DNA of 64,000 nucleotides, taken from positions 970,572 through 1,034,571 of the forward strand of contig NZ_CALEJS010000016.1 of the NCBI RefSeq assembly GCF_937898475.1, written 5' to 3'. The stretch is from an uncultured Chitinophaga sp. (lineage in GTDB: Bacteria; Bacteroidota; Bacteroidia; Chitinophagales; Chitinophagaceae). The position numbers were made by a program, and so were the translations under genes. Under the pieces are notes generated by a model. That model ran no database searches and was not told the origin of the DNA. It saw only the letters and a list, made by a program, of their open reading frames with translations. Below, piece after piece: positions 17,583 to 24,874 of the stretch (within the stretch, counting starts at the first letter, position 1; each line of letters opens with the position of its first letter).

Positions 17583-17616
17583 ATATGCCGGACCGGATCC
17601 GGCATATTTGTTTTCC
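17583..17616 (+). terminator. Terminator after rpiA
   Basis: ATATGCCGG (17583-17591) pairs with CCGGCATAT (17599-17607) around a seven-base loop, followed by TTGTTTT. It lies between the convergent rpiA and VOC genes. Confidence 0.7.
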
Positions 17617-17623
17617 AGGGATA

Positions 17624-18298
17624 TCATTCAAAACCAAAAGTATAGCTGTGACCGTTATAGTGAAATAACCGGCCTTCCTGAGCAATTTCCAGGCGGATGG
17701 GCAGGATGCTGTTGGGGTGATTGGTAGGGAACCAGTGACGGCCTTTGCTGACAACGATTAGCAGGCCTTCTTCATCGCCTGCAGCCTTGAACTGATCGCC
17801 ATAGTCTTTCCAGACATCAACCGTAGTATGGGACTGCAGCGTTTGGATAAAAGCGGCAGTATCATCTACAGGCACACCTACTTCGCTGACACACAGCATA
17901 TGTTTTGCGCTGAAGTGCGTATCATGCGTGTCCTGCTGCAGGTTGTAGCGCGCAATGCATTCCATGATATTCTGTTCTGCATCATAAAAGTAAACAGAGC
18001 GGGCGTTCCAGTTTGGAAAATCGACTACGGCGGCGCCGTCTTTCGGGATGAGCGTAACACCTTTATCAGACAGGAAAGGTACTACATCCGGCAGCAATTG
18101 GGGCGTAACGTTGAAGGCGATGTGGTAGGGAGTATCCTTGAGGTTCCGGGTTTGTGAAAACTCCAGCAGGGTATGACCTGCCTGTACACAAAAGCCGGTT
18201 TCATAGCTGTGTACAAGCGGCAGGCCAAGCAGGCCTGCATAAAAGGCCTGCTGACTGGCTGCATTATTGCAGAGCAGGTGTAATTTTCTGAAACGCAT
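17624..18298 (-). CDS. VOC-family (glyoxalase/dioxygenase fold) protein
   Basis: This 224-residue protein has the paired beta-alpha-beta-beta-beta units of the vicinal oxygen chelate superfamily. The first unit is clear: FRKLHLLCNNAASQQAFYAG at the start, LLEFSQTRN near residue 49, PYHIAFNV near 58 and SVYFYDAEQNIMECIARY near 105. A second half starts at about residue 130 (HMLCVSEVGVPVDDTAAFIQ). Metal-ligand candidates are H8, H59 and E113. The reaction cannot be predicted; VOC proteins include glyoxalases, ring-cleaving dioxygenases and resistance proteins. It stands alone and leftward, convergent with rpiA. Confidence 0.85.
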   Translation of the reverse strand: MRFRKLHLLCNNAASQQAFYAGLLGLPLVHSYETGFCVQAGHTLLEFSQTRNLKDTPYHIAFNVTPQLLPDVVPFLSDKGVTLIPKDGAAVVDFPNWNARSVYFYDAEQNIMECIARYNLQQDTHDTHFSAKHMLCVSEVGVPVDDTAAFIQTLQSHTTVDVWKDYGDQFKAAGDEEGLLIVVSKGRHWFPTNHPNSILPIRLEIAQEGRLFHYNGHSYTFGFE

Positions 18299-18407
18299 AG
18301 ATCAGCTGATTGGGTACTGCAAATTTCTATGAAATACTTCAAAACAAGTGATCTTTAAATAGTTTTACTGTAAAGCCTGACTTTACAATTAAGGCCCGGC
18401 TTTGTGA

Positions 18408-20192
18408 TTATTGCTGTGCAGCAGCCCAGTCATCAAGATAATGTTCAAGCACATTCAGCGGCATATCTCCCTGCGCCAGTAAGGCATCATGAAAGCTGAC
18501 GATGTTGAAGCGGGGGCCTAACAATTGCTGGTATTTATCGCGCAGCCGGAATATTTCCAATTGGCCCGTTTTGTAAGAGAGCGCCTGTCCGGGCATTGCC
18601 ATATAACGCTCAACGGAGGTCACTGCTTCTTCTTCACTGATAGATTCATGCTGCAGCATATAGGCAATGGCCGCTTCCCTTGTCATTTTACCGGTGTGAA
18701 TGCCAACATCCAGCACCAGGCGTATAGCGCGGTGGATTTCGTTGTTCAGGGCGCCTATCTGTTGTGCCATATCGTTATAGCAGCCCAGTTGTTTGCCGAA
18801 GGATTCACAGTACATGGCCCATCCTTCAGTGAAAGCACTGTAGTTGATCTGCCGTCTGAATGTAGGCAGCGTGGTGTTTTCCTGCTGCAGGGAGATCTGG
18901 TAGTGATGCCCTGGAATGGCCTCATGTATAAATGTGGCTTCCATACCCATGAAGGTTACATTGATCTTTGTAGCATCCGGGATAGGAACATAGAAAATTC
19001 CGGGTCGGCTGCCATCTATTGCGCCGATGGTATAGGAAGGTCCGTTCTGTGATGCTTCACGGAAGGCTTCTACCCGGCGAATCTCGAACTTTGACTTTGG
19101 CGTAAGGCTGAGTATCGTATGCAGATGGGGCGTGATCTTATCATAGATCTGCCGGTATGCGTTTAACACCTGTTCCGGTGTTTTGAAAGGCATAAACCGG
19201 CGATCTGTTCTGAGAAAGACAAAGAATTCCTGCAGGCTGCCTTTGAAACCGCTCTGCACTTTTTGTTGTTCGATAGCTGCGGTAATGCGGGCTACTTCTT
19301 TCAGGCCTGTTTCATAGATCTCCTCCGGCGAGCGGTGGGTAGTGGTGAAATACCGCACATAATATTTGTACAGTTCCGCGCCATTGGTAACAGCGGAAAG
19401 TCCGGCGGCATCAGCAGCATGTTGCAGATAATCGTTCTTCAGAAAATCTGCCAGCCGCTGGTAAGCAGGCAGCAGTTGTGTTATTAATGCCTGTAGCAAA
19501 TCATGTTTTATCCGCTCACGGTCTGAGCCCTGAATAGCTGCAGGGATCTTATTGAGGGGAAGGAACAGTATGTTCTTCGCGGTATCTTTTCCTGCAAGGT
19601 CTTCCATCTGCGGTATCATTTTCAGCACCAGCGCTTTAGGCAAGACCATACCGATGGCCATGCCTTTTTTCATGTTGGCGATAGTGGTATCTGTCCAGGT
19701 GGAAAATGCAGCAATACGTTTAATCCAGTTGTTATAATCCTTTACGGTCTGGAAGGGTTGCGCAGAATTGCCGGAGCCCAACTGTCCGATGAGCAGCGGA
19801 AGGGAGGAGAACTGGTTAATTGGCAGGTATTCCGGATGATAGTTCATCTTCTCAAGGTCCATTTCAAGCATGTCCTTCAGTACATCAAAAGAGATGCGGT
19901 CTGCCGTGTTCAGTGATGCTCTATTATATTCGGACAGCAGGCCCAGGTATTTTTTATCAGATTGTTCTTTCTGTTTTAAGTAAGGAGCGGCTCCATCATT
20001 TGCCAGCTGGTCATCATAGCGGTGATCGCCGCTGAATGTTGCAGTGATGGGATCAAGCTGCAGGCTTTCTTTATAATAATCTTCGAAAAGACGGTGCAGC
20101 GACAGATTTCGTGCCTGAGCAGCAGCATCCTGACCAGCATAACCACAGTATGCAAACAGCAGGATGGTGATCTTAAGCATGGAATGTTTCAT
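18408..20192 (-). CDS. DUF885-family exported putative metallopeptidase
   Basis: This 594-residue protein belongs to the DUF885 group, thought to be zinc carboxypeptidase-like enzymes. The metal motif is HEAIPGHHYQISLQ near residue 405, preceded by GMEATFI, and the C-terminal AYMLQHESISEEEAVTSVERY segment is typical of the family. A signal peptide is seen (MLKITILLFAYCGYAGQDAA), so it acts in the periplasm or outside. The open frame extends 63 codons further upstream through the neighbouring gene's end, but the extension overlaps the GNAT gene and is not family-like, so the ATG at 20192 is used. It lies four bases after the GNAT gene stop and is probably cotranscribed with it. Substrate unknown. 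Confidence 0.88.
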   Translation of the reverse strand: MKHSMLKITILLFAYCGYAGQDAAAQARNLSLHRLFEDYYKESLQLDPITATFSGDHRYDDQLANDGAAPYLKQKEQSDKKYLGLLSEYNRASLNTADRISFDVLKDMLEMDLEKMNYHPEYLPINQFSSLPLLIGQLGSGNSAQPFQTVKDYNNWIKRIAAFSTWTDTTIANMKKGMAIGMVLPKALVLKMIPQMEDLAGKDTAKNILFLPLNKIPAAIQGSDRERIKHDLLQALITQLLPAYQRLADFLKNDYLQHAADAAGLSAVTNGAELYKYYVRYFTTTHRSPEEIYETGLKEVARITAAIEQQKVQSGFKGSLQEFFVFLRTDRRFMPFKTPEQVLNAYRQIYDKITPHLHTILSLTPKSKFEIRRVEAFREASQNGPSYTIGAIDGSRPGIFYVPIPDATKINVTFMGMEATFIHEAIPGHHYQISLQQENTTLPTFRRQINYSAFTEGWAMYCESFGKQLGCYNDMAQQIGALNNEIHRAIRLVLDVGIHTGKMTREAAIAYMLQHESISEEEAVTSVERYMAMPGQALSYKTGQLEIFRLRDKYQQLLGPRFNIVSFHDALLAQGDMPLNVLEHYLDDWAAAQQ

Positions 20193-20196
20193 AACG

Positions 20197-20688
20197 TTAG
20201 TGTAAAAGCGATTTAAGCATCCAGATGTTGCATCCGAAATGTTGTGTATTACCCATAGGTTGCTCCAGGCGGGTAAATCCCATTTTCTCATATAGCGGCA
20301 GTGACATGTGCAGCTGCGGCATTGTTTCCAGGTAAACATGCGTATAACCCAGCTGGCCGGCGCTTTGGAGGCAGGCTGCAATCAGCATTTTACCAATGCC
20401 TTTTCCCCTGGCTTCGGGCAGCAGGTAAAGCTTCACCAGTTCGCAATAAGCAGCTGGCAGTCCGGGGGAGGGGTAAATACCTGCTCCGCCTATGACGGTG
20501 TTGTTTTGTTCAGCTACCCAATACCTGGATCCGGGCGCTTGAAAGGTTTCAGAAAGTGTGTCCAGTTCAGGATCATAGAAAGCGGTTCCCGGCACTGCGG
20601 CATCAAATGAAAGCAGCGTACTGCGGATAATGTGCGCCAGCGTACCATTGTCTTGCTGAGCGATAAGCCTTAGTTGAACAGGTTGCAT
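20197..20688 (-). CDS. GNAT-family N-acetyltransferase
   Basis: This 163-residue protein is a GCN5-related acetyltransferase. The acetyl-CoA pyrophosphate-binding loop is LYLLPEARGKGIGKMLIAAC near residue 87, within the normal Q/RxxGxG/A pattern, and MSLPLYEKMGFTRLEQPMG near the end is the usual last strand and helix. The middle segment YWVAEQNNTVIGGAGIYPSPG and the CELVKLY strand are also standard. The acceptor could be an amino acid, a peptide end or a small molecule. It is the first gene of a probable two-gene unit with the DUF885 peptidase four bases downstream, so a role in peptide or amino acid handling is conceivable. Confidence 0.88.
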   Translation of the reverse strand: MQPVQLRLIAQQDNGTLAHIIRSTLLSFDAAVPGTAFYDPELDTLSETFQAPGSRYWVAEQNNTVIGGAGIYPSPGLPAAYCELVKLYLLPEARGKGIGKMLIAACLQSAGQLGYTHVYLETMPQLHMSLPLYEKMGFTRLEQPMGNTQHFGCNIWMLKSLLH

Positions 20689-20762
20689 ATTTTACCCTTG
20701 AAGATGCAAAGGTAACCGGCGGGGTTTGGTTAAAATTGTATGGTATTAGCGCGGGCTGCTGA

Positions 20763-21563
20763 TCAGATCTTCCTGTACTGTTTAGGCAGCATACCGGTGA
20801 GTTGGTGGAAGGTCCTTGTAAAATGCGCCTGGTCTGAAAAGCCGCATTTGTAGGCGATCTCTGTTAAAGAGAGTTGACTGCTGCGGATCAGTCCGAGTGC
20901 TTTTTCAATTTTAACTTTCCTGAAGTATTCACCCAGTGTGCAGGAGAAATAGCGGCTGAAGTATTTTGAAAGTGTTACGGGATGTACGTTTACCTGGGCG
21001 GCAAAGTCGCTGAGGGAGAGTGGCTGATTCCAAAGATCATTTAACACGGCGGGGATCTGCCTGGCCCAGGAGGGATGGTGTTTTTCTAGGGTGGGGTTGG
21101 TGTCAATTAAACTGATACATAATTGATCTATAGCGAGCCTGCTGCAGGCATCGTTGTAATAATGTTCTTTTAAAATCCGGGTGAGGCCGCCGGCGTTGAG
21201 GGCAGCATTGCTTTCATGCATGAGCGATTCAGGGGGAATAGCCAGGTTATAGGTTTTAAAGAAAGCCTCGTCTATTTCCAGATTAAATATGCGGGTACCT
21301 GGTCGGTAATGCACATTCTGATGAATAATACCGGGATAGTAATACAAACCGGTTCCCGCTATTTGCTGGTCGGTTTTCTTTTCTCTTATTTCCCGGCTGC
21401 CGCCGGAGAGGACGTGGGAGAAATGAGGGTTTGCATGGCAATGCCAGTCGGACGTATAATTTTCCGGAAACACGGTTTCGCTGGTAGTGATGTACCCGAT
21501 GGTTTTTTCTTTCACTTTTGATCCAACATAACAGCCTTTGGCATACACAACAGGATCTGGCAT
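20763..21563 (-). CDS. AraC-family transcriptional regulator
   Basis: This 266-residue protein has a cupin-like N-terminal sensor (HCHANPHFSHVLSGGSREIR near residue 40) and a C-terminal pair of helix-turn-helix units from about residue 165 to the end. LSDFAAQVNVHPVTLSKYFS is the first recognition unit and SLTEIAYKCGFSDQAHFTRT with FHQLTGMLPKQYRK is the conserved second. It probably binds DNA in response to a small ligand; the ligand is unknown. The frame is open 36 codons upstream, but those codons read through the tRNA-Phe remnant and its terminator, so the ATG at 21563 is chosen. The tRNA fragment and its old terminator lie just upstream on the same strand, which means that read-through from the former tRNA gene could once have reached this gene. 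Confidence 0.9.
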   Translation of the reverse strand: MPDPVVYAKGCYVGSKVKEKTIGYITTSETVFPENYTSDWHCHANPHFSHVLSGGSREIREKKTDQQIAGTGLYYYPGIIHQNVHYRPGTRIFNLEIDEAFFKTYNLAIPPESLMHESNAALNAGGLTRILKEHYYNDACSRLAIDQLCISLIDTNPTLEKHHPSWARQIPAVLNDLWNQPLSLSDFAAQVNVHPVTLSKYFSRYFSCTLGEYFRKVKIEKALGLIRSSQLSLTEIAYKCGFSDQAHFTRTFHQLTGMLPKQYRKI

Positions 21564-21595
21564 GGGGTGTAAGTTACGAAGGTTGTGGGCAAAAG

Positions 21596-21631
21596 AAAAA
21601 GGGTTCGACGCTGATCGCATCAAACCCTTTT
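21596..21631 (-). terminator. Original tRNA-Phe terminator, now separated from its gene
   Basis: On the minus strand AAAAGGGTTTGA pairs with TCGAACCCTTTT (plus-strand arms 21596-21608 and 21620-21631, one G-U pair) and is followed by a T-rich run. It stands just downstream of the tRNA-Phe 3' fragment and was presumably the terminator of the intact gene before the element entered. Confidence 0.7.
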
Positions 21632-21638
21632 CTGTTTC

Positions 21639-21700
21639 GTGGTGTGGGGCGGGATCGAACCGCCGACACAAGGATTTTCAGTCCTTTGCTCTACCGACTG
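21639..21700 (-). pseudogene. tRNA-Phe 3' fragment, left attachment repeat
   Basis: These 62 bases are identical to 25924-25985 and correspond to nucleotides 13 to 73 of tRNA-Phe plus one flanking base, read on the minus strand. The 5' acceptor strand and the start of the D-arm are missing, so it cannot make a tRNA. Flanks differ on both sides (TTTC before and CCAG after here; TTCT and AGCT at the other copy), which fixes the repeat length. It marks the left element-chromosome junction. Confidence 0.92.
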
Positions 21701-21732
21701 CCAGTGCGGGTTTCAGCCGATCACAGCCCCAA

Positions 21733-21751
21733 TGAGACAGCGTATGAGACA
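21733..21751 (+). repeat. Left pair of TGAGACA motifs, probable recombinase arm sites
   Basis: TGAGACAGCGTATGAGACA has two TGAGACA units spaced 12 bp. A near-copy with the same order and spacing lies at 25752-25770 near the other end of the element. Paired direct repeats flanking the core site are what a lambda-type integrase uses as arm-binding sites. Confidence 0.6.
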
Positions 21752-21765
21752 CAAGCCATGTGCTT

Positions 21766-22908
21766 ATGTTCTTGGAACCAAGAATCCACCGGCCATCTCA
21801 ACCGGATGGCCGTTACTTCGTTTTTGCTCACATCGAAGGGAAGCGTTTCAAGCTCTATAACGGCAGGGCGCTATCCATCAACTGCAACCCCAACAAGGCG
21901 AAGACCGACAAGGACAGAGAGAAGGCCCTGTCCATGCTATGTTACCACCTGAAGAAGAAGTTGGAGCAGGGATGGAGGCCCGACCAGCAGACCGACCAAC
22001 CGAAGAAGGCAGCAGCCATCTCAAGCGGCCGCGCCTTCCAGCAATTGAAGACACAGATCGAGCAGGAGGCGGTCAGCAGCTTGTACCGCCGGGATTTGCT
22101 GGCCCTATGTGAACGGTTTGCCAGCTACCTGAAGAAGAACAAGCGGGAGGCCACACCTCTATCCAGCCTTACAAGCGATCACATGGACGAGTTTCTGCGG
22201 CCCTTCAGAACGACAGCAACCAATTACATGAACCGGCGGCGGACGTTGTCTTCTCTCTTCGCCCGGCTTATTGCTATGAAGATGCTGTCCAGCAACCCGG
22301 TAAAGGACACCGGCAAGCTGAAGCAGATTGCCTACCTAAACCTCCCTTATAAGCAGGGGCAGTTACAGAAGGTCTTGCAATTCGTCAGGGAACGGCACGA
22401 AGACGTATATCTCTGCTGCCTTCTTATGTATGGGTGTCTTCTTCGGCCACATCAGGAAATACGGTTGCTTAGAAGAGGCCATTTTGACGAAGGCATCACC
22501 AAGATCAGCCTCTCCGGGGAGCAGAACAAAAGCCGCAGGATACGGACGGTTCTCGTTCCGCTGTATGTGCAGGAAGAGTTGATCCGGCGTGGCATCCCGG
22601 AGTTTGAAGAAGGCGTGAACCTCTTCACCCGCGGGACTGGTGTCTTCAATGCGTCTTATTTCAACACTGCGTGGTCAAGGATCAAGGAAGATATGCTCCG
22701 GGAAGGGCTTATCAGTGAAAGCCACACCCTCTATTCCTTCCGGCATACAGCGGCGGTGAACATGTACCTGAAGACGAAAGACCCGTACAAAATACAGCAG
22801 GCGTTCGGGCATAGTTCCCTACGGGTAACGCTTCTGTATCTTCGGAATCTGGGGTTGGTGGTAGATACCTCGCTGGAAGACCTTCCCGAGTTACCTGCTT
22901 GTCTATAG
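21766..22908 (+). CDS. Tyrosine recombinase (integrase) of the tRNA-Phe element
   Basis: This is the integrase that would have inserted the element into tRNA-Phe. From the ATG at 21766 it has 380 residues; a GTG two codons earlier is also possible. Residues 90-180 form a core-binding SAM-like domain (LYRRDLLALCERFASYLKKN). The catalytic part carries the first arginine in YGCLLRPHQEIRLL, a lysine in GEQNKSRRIRTV, the SFRHTAAVNMYLK box with the second arginine and the following histidine, GHSSLRVTLLYL with the late histidine and the nucleophile tyrosine. All expected residues are present, so it is probably active. It reads inward from the left end, 66 bases from the truncated tRNA copy rather than beside the intact one, which is the less common arrangement. 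Lysine is mostly AAG, unlike host genes nearby. Confidence 0.9.
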   Translation: MFLEPRIHRPSQPDGRYFVFAHIEGKRFKLYNGRALSINCNPNKAKTDKDREKALSMLCYHLKKKLEQGWRPDQQTDQPKKAAAISSGRAFQQLKTQIEQEAVSSLYRRDLLALCERFASYLKKNKREATPLSSLTSDHMDEFLRPFRTTATNYMNRRRTLSSLFARLIAMKMLSSNPVKDTGKLKQIAYLNLPYKQGQLQKVLQFVRERHEDVYLCCLLMYGCLLRPHQEIRLLRRGHFDEGITKISLSGEQNKSRRIRTVLVPLYVQEELIRRGIPEFEEGVNLFTRGTGVFNASYFNTAWSRIKEDMLREGLISESHTLYSFRHTAAVNMYLKTKDPYKIQQAFGHSSLRVTLLYLRNLGLVVDTSLEDLPELPACL

Positions 22909-22957
22909 AGAGGTATATAATAATCCCCCATTTGTTGGATGTTTAGGCGGAAACAGT

Positions 22958-23008
22958 GGGTACAGAAACGTACCCTTTTTGTCATGTAATAGGTACGAAA
23001 ATGTACCC
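22958..23008 (+). promoter_or_regulatory. Two operator-like palindromes upstream of the RepL-like gene
   Basis: GGGTAC, six bases, GTACCC (22958-22975) is a perfect palindrome. A second, GGTAC, six bases, GTACC (22992-23008, spacer GAAAAT against AGAAAC in the first) lies with its centre 33 bases further on. Both precede the -7 box of the next gene, where a bound repressor would block the -33 region. Autorepression by the adjacent winged-helix protein is the natural guess. Confidence 0.65.
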
Positions 23009-23017
23009 ACTTCCTTG

Positions 23018-23025
23018 TATCTTTG
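23018..23025 (+). promoter_or_regulatory. -7 element of the RepL-like gene
   Basis: TATCTTTG matches the Bacteroidota -7 consensus TAnnTTTG and lies five bases before the ATG at 23031. No TTG is seen 19-21 bases upstream; that position is occupied by the second palindrome. The leader would be very short or leaderless. Confidence 0.55.
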
Positions 23026-23030
23026 CCTTC

Positions 23031-23543
23031 ATGAAAAATATACCGCGCTCTCAGATGACTTGTCTTGAGCTTTGGCAGAAAGCAGGAGAAGCCAGTCAAA
23101 GGAAGTCGATTGGGAAAACCACCATTGAGTGGGCAGGATATACCCGGGAGCAACTGGAACAAAAAGAACATTTTGTACCAACCGACTTCACAATAGTTCA
23201 GCCATCCCTTCTTAGATCTTTGGAAGCACGGGAACTTCGGTTGGCTGTTACAATAATCGAAGAACTATGCAGGAATAACATGCTATGGTATTTTGACCAT
23301 CGGGAAGACAGCAGAGATAAGAAGGCGATTTCAAGTCTTCGGGCTAGGGGCGTGTTGCACCGAACTGAAGAGGCAACAATCCATATTGTTAACCCTTGGT
23401 TTATACGGAAGGGGGATATTCCAGCAACTATAGCTGCCACTTCTTCCGTTCTCAATGGGTCAAAGAAGGTTACCCAAGATATGATAAAACCTTTGCAGGG
23501 AAAGGACACAAAGTTTTCCCCGTACCAAATGCTTCAACTCTAA
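23031..23543 (+). CDS. Winged-helix protein, RepL-like candidate replication initiator
   Basis: This 170-residue protein has no membrane part. Residues 55-140 read like a winged-helix domain: LRSLEARELRLAVTIIEELC for the first helices, a recognition-helix stretch SRDKKAISSLRARGVLHRT, then a wing and the closing strand IHIVNPWFIRKGD. A winged helix ending in an xINPxxxxRGD-like strand is the pattern of small plasmid replication proteins of the RepL type and of some phage replication proteins. The start ATG at 23031 follows a -7 box; an upstream reading of 25 codons covers the operators and is rejected. Two palindromes upstream and iteron-like repeats downstream fit an initiator that represses itself and binds its origin. 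It could instead be only a transcription regulator; no polymerase or nickase motif is present. Confidence 0.6.
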   Translation: MKNIPRSQMTCLELWQKAGEASQRKSIGKTTIEWAGYTREQLEQKEHFVPTDFTIVQPSLLRSLEARELRLAVTIIEELCRNNMLWYFDHREDSRDKKAISSLRARGVLHRTEEATIHIVNPWFIRKGDIPATIAATSSVLNGSKKVTQDMIKPLQGKDTKFSPYQMLQL

Positions 23544-23915
23544 AAGTACTCCCCTCCCTTGCTGGCATCAGTATCACAAAAGTCAACGGTATAGCTTCCC
23601 ATGCAGCGGTAGCCATATTACTAAGGGCTGTGGTATTAACTGTACCGAACCTGTCAGCAGTGAGTATCAGCGTTCCGTAGGTTCTCGCTAAATACTACCC
23701 ATAGGAAACTTCACATTTCAGCCGGCTTCCTCCCTAATCTTTCACATCGGTACCCTTGAAAGAACCCCCGCTTCACATTCCCGCCCTCTTTAGAGCGTTT
23801 TTTTTCACGTCTCGCCCACCAGAGGACGGTACCATCTTCACAACGATACCCCTACCAAGTTTGCGCTGGGAAAGTACCCCGGCAAACACTTAATCCAAAA
23901 ACCACAGTATCAATC
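23544..23915. other. Gene-free part of the element holding the iteron array
   Basis: No gene is seen in these 372 bases. An open frame at 23396-23680 overlaps the RepL-like gene out of phase and is probably chance. The right part is the TTCACA repeat array described separately. A short T-run, eight T at 23799-23806, lies between repeats three and four, and AAGTACCCC at 23871 resembles the operator half-site. Confidence 0.6.
23710..23851 (+). repeat. Five iteron-like repeats, spacing 31-33 bp
   Basis: TTCACAT-type motifs start at 23710, 23741, 23772, 23804 and 23837, that is at intervals of 31, 31, 32 and 33 bases, about three helical turns. The extended form is TTCACAT, four bases, then ACCC or GCCC: TTCACATCGGTACCC (23741), TTCACATTCCCGCCC (23772), TTCACAACGATACCC (23837), with the others diverging slightly. 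The TACCC part recalls the GTACCC arms of the operators in front of the RepL-like gene. Sharing of a half-site between initiator operator and origin iterons is known from theta-type plasmids. This would be the origin of the element. Confidence 0.6.
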
Positions 23916-24488
23916 ATGGAACAGGAAAATCACAGGGGGCAATGGTCCCCAGAATGGCCGCTTTGCCAAGATCAAACACAACTGGTCGCCGTACTTTTAA
24001 GAATTGACCGATGGGCAGGTGAAGATGAGCGAATAGCAATTGTAGAACTGGACGAGCTTTCGGAGCCTAACAGCTTCGCCTATGTGGTTAAGCAGGACGA
24101 CAAGGAAATAGCACTTCCAGAAACCTTGTACTTTGCCCAGATTGAAGAATGGAACCAAAGGCAGGAAATGTTAATGGCACGGCTGAAAGGCTATTGGCCG
24201 CAGGAGGAGAGAGAGGTGACCGAAAGGGAACTTGCGGAGCTGAAGGCTTCTATTGATGTGTATGAAGAGGCACGGGCCTTCAGAAGGCGGATATTTAGCT
24301 GGTGGGCAATCCCTTACTGGTTGGGCGAGGCGCTTGTGAAGAAGGGCGAGGCTGTTCTCCGGGGCTATGGCTGTACGTGGTGGGGGACTACTGATCCGGT
24401 CACCGCGCATCCTTCCATGTCGGAGGTAATCAAGGCAATTGTCAACGACCTTCATTCTCTTCACCCAAACACTGCAACGCAATGCTAA
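23916..24488 (+). CDS. Unknown element-borne cytosolic protein
   Basis: I do not recognise this 190-residue protein. The first part (GQWSPEWPLCQDQTQLVAVL, IAIVELDELSEPNSFAYVV) looks like beta-strand-rich sequence. The middle, residues 70-110, is charged and probably helical (EMLMARLKGYWPQEEREVTE). The end is tryptophan-rich (RRRIFSWWAIPYWLGEALVK, YGCTWWGTTDPVTAHPSMSE) and shows a conserved-looking set of W, C and H. There is no signal peptide. Its stop overlaps the start of the next gene by seven bases, so translation of the two is probably coupled. The ATG at 23916 follows the iteron array by about 65 bases. Possible roles are maintenance, regulation or host manipulation; nothing in the sequence decides. 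Confidence 0.6.
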   Translation: MEQENHRGQWSPEWPLCQDQTQLVAVLLRIDRWAGEDERIAIVELDELSEPNSFAYVVKQDDKEIALPETLYFAQIEEWNQRQEMLMARLKGYWPQEEREVTERELAELKASIDVYEEARAFRRRIFSWWAIPYWLGEALVKKGEAVLRGYGCTWWGTTDPVTAHPSMSEVIKAIVNDLHSLHPNTATQC

Positions 24489-24748
24489 AAGCACCACCAC
24501 CCGGCCCGGAAGGAATGAACATGCTTCTGGATGTACACTGCCGTTTGATGAATCTACCTTTGGACTTCCGCAAGAGGGTATCTCAGGAGTGTTCGTGGAG
24601 TATCCCAACGTTTTACAGGAAGATGAGAGGCCACACTTCAAGCATTCCTGCTCTGAGCAATGCCGAGAGGGATATGATTCTGGCTGTCTTCGACGAGTTG
24701 TTTGATCAGCTTTGGGTATACATGGAGAGGTACAGAAAGAAGCCATAG
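24482..24748 (+). CDS. Small helical protein of the element, unknown
   Basis: This 88-residue protein starts inside the last codons of the preceding gene (ATG at 24482, upstream stop at 24486-24488). It looks all-helical: LLDVHCRLMNLPLDFRKRVS, then CSWSIPTFYRKMRG, then LSNAERDMILAVFDELFDQL. The middle segment, with a predicted turn before a helix starting SIPTFYRK, resembles the recognition part of small DNA-binding proteins seen in Bacteroidota mobile elements, and a similar three-part pattern occurs in proteins annotated only as hypothetical. A role as a DNA-binding regulator or as a partner of the larger protein is possible but unproven. An alternative reading in another frame at 24439-24705 is longer in length but has no coupling and looks like shadow. 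Confidence 0.55.
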   Translation: MLKAPPPGPEGMNMLLDVHCRLMNLPLDFRKRVSQECSWSIPTFYRKMRGHTSSIPALSNAERDMILAVFDELFDQLWVYMERYRKKP

Positions 24749-24757
24749 TTTTTCGGC

Positions 24758-24866
24758 TTTAGGTGTGACCCGGAAGGGATGGAATCAGAATGATCGGGAG
24801 AAGATTTTCCGGCTGAAAGGTGAGGGAAAGCCGTTGGGATAGGCTATCTTGCCGGGTCACCCTAAA
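24758..24866. repeat. Long imperfect inverted repeat, structured DNA or RNA
   Basis: TTTAGGTGTGACCCGG (24758-24773) can pair with CCGGGTCACCCTAAA (24852-24866), with a single extra base in the left arm. Between the arms CGGCT and AGCCG form an inner stem and GATAGGCTATC a short hairpin. The structure lies between two genes of the element. It has no T-run, so it is not an ordinary terminator. Candidates are a single-strand replication signal, a transfer origin, or an RNA leader for the exported protein. Confidence 0.55.
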
Positions 24867-24874
24867 ATTGAACT

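Noticed and set aside
23396..23680. 94-codon frame overlapping the RepL-like gene
   Set aside because: Out of phase with the better-supported gene, no coupling and no domain.
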